Assembly: GCF_014650695.1 (NCBI RefSeq)
Contig: NZ_BMVL01000006.1
Location: 124,001 to 188,000, forward strand
Direction of reading: 5' to 3'
DNA length: 64,000 nucleotides
DNA from: Streptomyces avidinii
Lineage (GTDB): Bacteria > Actinomycetota > Actinomycetes > Streptomycetales > Streptomycetaceae
Part shown: positions 62,314 to 64,000 of the stretch, piece after piece
Position numbering within the stretch: position 1 is the first letter of the stretch
How the letters are laid out: every line of letters starts with the position of its first letter
The notes under the pieces: model-generated
What the model was told of the DNA's origin: nothing
What the model saw: only the letters and a program-made list of their open reading frames with translations
Database searches by the model: none
Program-made: the position numbers and the translations under genes

Positions 62314-63822
62314 TCAGTGCTCGCAGAGGGAGAATTCCCGTTCGTAGAGCTGCTCGTTGTGTTCGTCGACGAAGAACTTGCGTTCCTGCATGAGTTCTTC
62401 GCGGTAGCTCTTGGCCTGTTCAAGCGTCATGGTCGAGGCGTCGGACCACGGTTGCTGCGGCGGCACATCGGAAGTCGAGACGATGCTTTCCGACGGGTCG
62501 ACCAGGAAGAACGCAAGAATTTTGCGGTGCCCCGGGCGGGTGGGATCCGTGAGGCGGAATGAGTCGACGCGGTGTTGCAGGACGTTCGGGAACGCCAGGC
62601 ACCGTCCCGCCGACGTCGATGTCGATCCCAGCATCTGATTCAGTGCGTCTTCGTCCTCCAGGCCATAGACCTCACGCAGACCGTCGTCGTCGTTCTGTTC
62701 GTAGTCCGGGTCGTCGAGTGCCGCCCGGAATCCCAGCCGGCTCTCGGTGATGTTCTCGCTGTCCCAGTAGTAGATGCCGGTCGAGACGATCCGCTCGTTC
62801 AACATCCCCTCGACATGCCAGGAGCCGCCTGCGTACTCGGGCTTGTCCGGGGTGAGATGAACGGTGGCGAGCTTGACGATCACCTGAAGGCGGCGGCCGC
62901 GCAGGTCGACCCGGGCAGACTCTTCGGGCAACTCGGGCGGGGTGAAGACCGGGGCGTCCGGAATGACCGGGCGGCGGTTTTCCCACCAGTGGTCGTGGGC
63001 CTCTCCCCACGCCCGGAGGGCTTCTGCGTAGGCACCGTCATCGCTGTAGGAGGTCTTGCTCGGATACTTCGGCTTCGAGTCGTACCAGCCGTAAGGATCG
63101 ACCTCGATCCGCGGGGGTCGCGGATGACGCAGATCGGTGAGCACGTTCTCCAGCAGCGGGCGGAAGCGGGCGAACAGGTCCGGCAGCACGGAAGCCAGCT
63201 CGTGATGAGTCTCGGGGTGGACGTTGTTGACGTACGAACGGAAGGCGACATCGCCGTTGTCATTGACGTCGACGTCCGTGGGAAGCCATTGGAACTTCTC
63301 CGAGAACTCGTACTTCGAGTAGCGGTTGGTCGGGTTCCGCCAAGCCCTCTCGGGCGCGCCGCTCACTTCTCTGACCAGGCAGAACAGTGAGGGATGAACC
63401 AGATCCAGTACCTGGTCGTCGGATCCGGGATGCCAGTCCTGTTCTGCTGCGGGGACCTCTTCCAGAACCCGGACCGCCTCGCGCAACCGGGACCTGAGCT
63501 TGTCGTCGACCAGCGCGTCCGAGTGCCACACACCGTCGACGGCGGATACCTCGATGCCCGTTCGTCCGTCGCGCAACGCGGCGTAATGCTGAAGTTCGGC
63601 AAGCACGTAGCGAACCTGCGCTTCAGTGAGGCCCTGGGCAACCGCTTCTTGCGTCCACCTGGCGACGATTTCGGCATCGTTCATCTTGTCGAACCAACCG
63701 GGCTTCGCCCGAATGAGCGCGCTGCACTGCATCATCTGAAGTTCCCGCAGCGTTCGGGGTGTCGCGAACGATATGGAACGGGAAGCATGAAAGGGCAGCG
63801 GGAAGGCAGACAGGCCGGTCAA
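62314..63822 (-). CDS. DUF4246 protein (2OG-dioxygenase-like)
   Basis: 502 residues; TTG 63822 (AAGGACC upstream) matches the family start LSAFPLPFHASRS and keeps the conserved TLRELQMMQCSALIRAKPGW. The C-terminal half has GGSWHVEGMLNERI (HxE/D-like metal motif), FPNVLQHRVDSFRL and GHRKILAFFLVDP (His and Arg of a 2-oxoglutarate/Fe(II) double-stranded beta-helix). Substrate unknown. Convergent with the protease operon. Confidence 0.9.
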   Translation of the reverse strand: MTGLSAFPLPFHASRSISFATPRTLRELQMMQCSALIRAKPGWFDKMNDAEIVARWTQEAVAQGLTEAQVRYVLAELQHYAALRDGRTGIEVSAVDGVWHSDALVDDKLRSRLREAVRVLEEVPAAEQDWHPGSDDQVLDLVHPSLFCLVREVSGAPERAWRNPTNRYSKYEFSEKFQWLPTDVDVNDNGDVAFRSYVNNVHPETHHELASVLPDLFARFRPLLENVLTDLRHPRPPRIEVDPYGWYDSKPKYPSKTSYSDDGAYAEALRAWGEAHDHWWENRRPVIPDAPVFTPPELPEESARVDLRGRRLQVIVKLATVHLTPDKPEYAGGSWHVEGMLNERIVSTGIYYWDSENITESRLGFRAALDDPDYEQNDDDGLREVYGLEDEDALNQMLGSTSTSAGRCLAFPNVLQHRVDSFRLTDPTRPGHRKILAFFLVDPSESIVSTSDVPPQQPWSDASTMTLEQAKSYREELMQERKFFVDEHNEQLYEREFSLCEH

Positions 63823-64000
63823 TTCTCTTGGTCCTTGCAGTCGGTCGGTGTGTGGTGGCGGGAAGGATACTTCAGCAGACTGACACCGCCGCCGTGGTCC
63901 CTGCCCCGCCGGTCCGGGAGCCGGGGTTCGACGTCGTCACGAGGTGTCCGGTTCGGCGCTGCAACGCCTCCAAGCCGGGTTGTGCGCTGTCGGGCGGTCC
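63823..64000. other. Window edge, no gene
   Basis: 178 bases after the DUF4246 start without a supported frame; presumably its promoter and the edge of another gene. Confidence 0.4.

Overview
The window reads as Streptomyces or a close actinomycete relative. Base composition is very GC-rich, starts are often GTG or TTG, genes are frequently coupled by 1-8 base overlaps, and the families are typical of the genus (DUF4232, DUF4239 and DUF6247 proteins, an Acg-type nitroreductase, CBS-BON proteins, a Ser/Thr kinase with a beta-propeller sensor). The high density of mobile elements and broken genes suggests an accessory region or chromosome arm rather than core genome.

Layout. (1) 0.1-3.6 kb: dormancy-type genes (CBS-BON protein, Acg-like nitroreductase) and small exported proteins. 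(2) 3.6-9.2 kb: a scarred stretch holding a truncated LuxR regulator, a lower-GC pair of coupled membrane/TPR genes, remnants of an IS5-type transposase and of a TniB/TnsC ATPase, and a decapitated ABC transporter. (3) 10,656-21,781: a complete Tn7-like transposon. It has TGTG/CACA termini, a 5-bp AGTGC target duplication, the coupled genes tnsA-tnsB-tnsC-tniQ, three cargo genes of unknown function, and TnsB-site-like repeats at both ends. An ISL3-family element (19,197-21,741) with its own 8-bp duplication and a passenger gene has inserted into the right-end repeats. (4) 22.4-29.9 kb: an arsenic-resistance island (arsC, two arsR genes, aquaporin, ArsN-like acetyltransferase, flavoproteins, a Cys-pair peptide, an MFS transporter), partly decayed. 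(5) 30-38 kb: small regulators and calcium-binding proteins, emfourin, and a second block of dormancy-type genes (HTH-PPOX, Zn-alcohol dehydrogenase, truncated MBL and CBS-BON). (6) 38-49 kb: a sensor kinase and two parallel exopolysaccharide loci, each with a polysaccharide-deacetylase/GT2 fusion and a small Pro-rich membrane protein, plus an acyltransferase and a GH16-like lipoprotein. (7) 49-53.5 kb: two secreted lectin-like proteins flanking glutamate decarboxylase, and a protealysin-type M4 protease. (8) 53.6-62.2 kb: a putative NTP-dependent conflict/cell-death locus with a caspase-like protease diverging from a DRGH nuclease, a 1430-residue two-P-loop STAND-like protein and two trypsin-like proteases. 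(9) A DUF4246 protein closes the window.

How the parts may work together. The transposon genes form one coupled operon whose product set (TnsA+B cutting, TnsC ATPase, TniQ targeting) predicts cut-and-paste movement. The ars genes sense, reduce, modify and export arsenicals. The 53.6-62.2 kb genes look like one sensor NTPase wired to four degradative effectors. Similar GC-rich palindromes (core GGGCC.GTCGGCCCC) precede the dormancy-type genes in both blocks and may tie them to one DevR/OsdR-like regulator. All functions are inferred from motifs and remembered families; no database search was possible.
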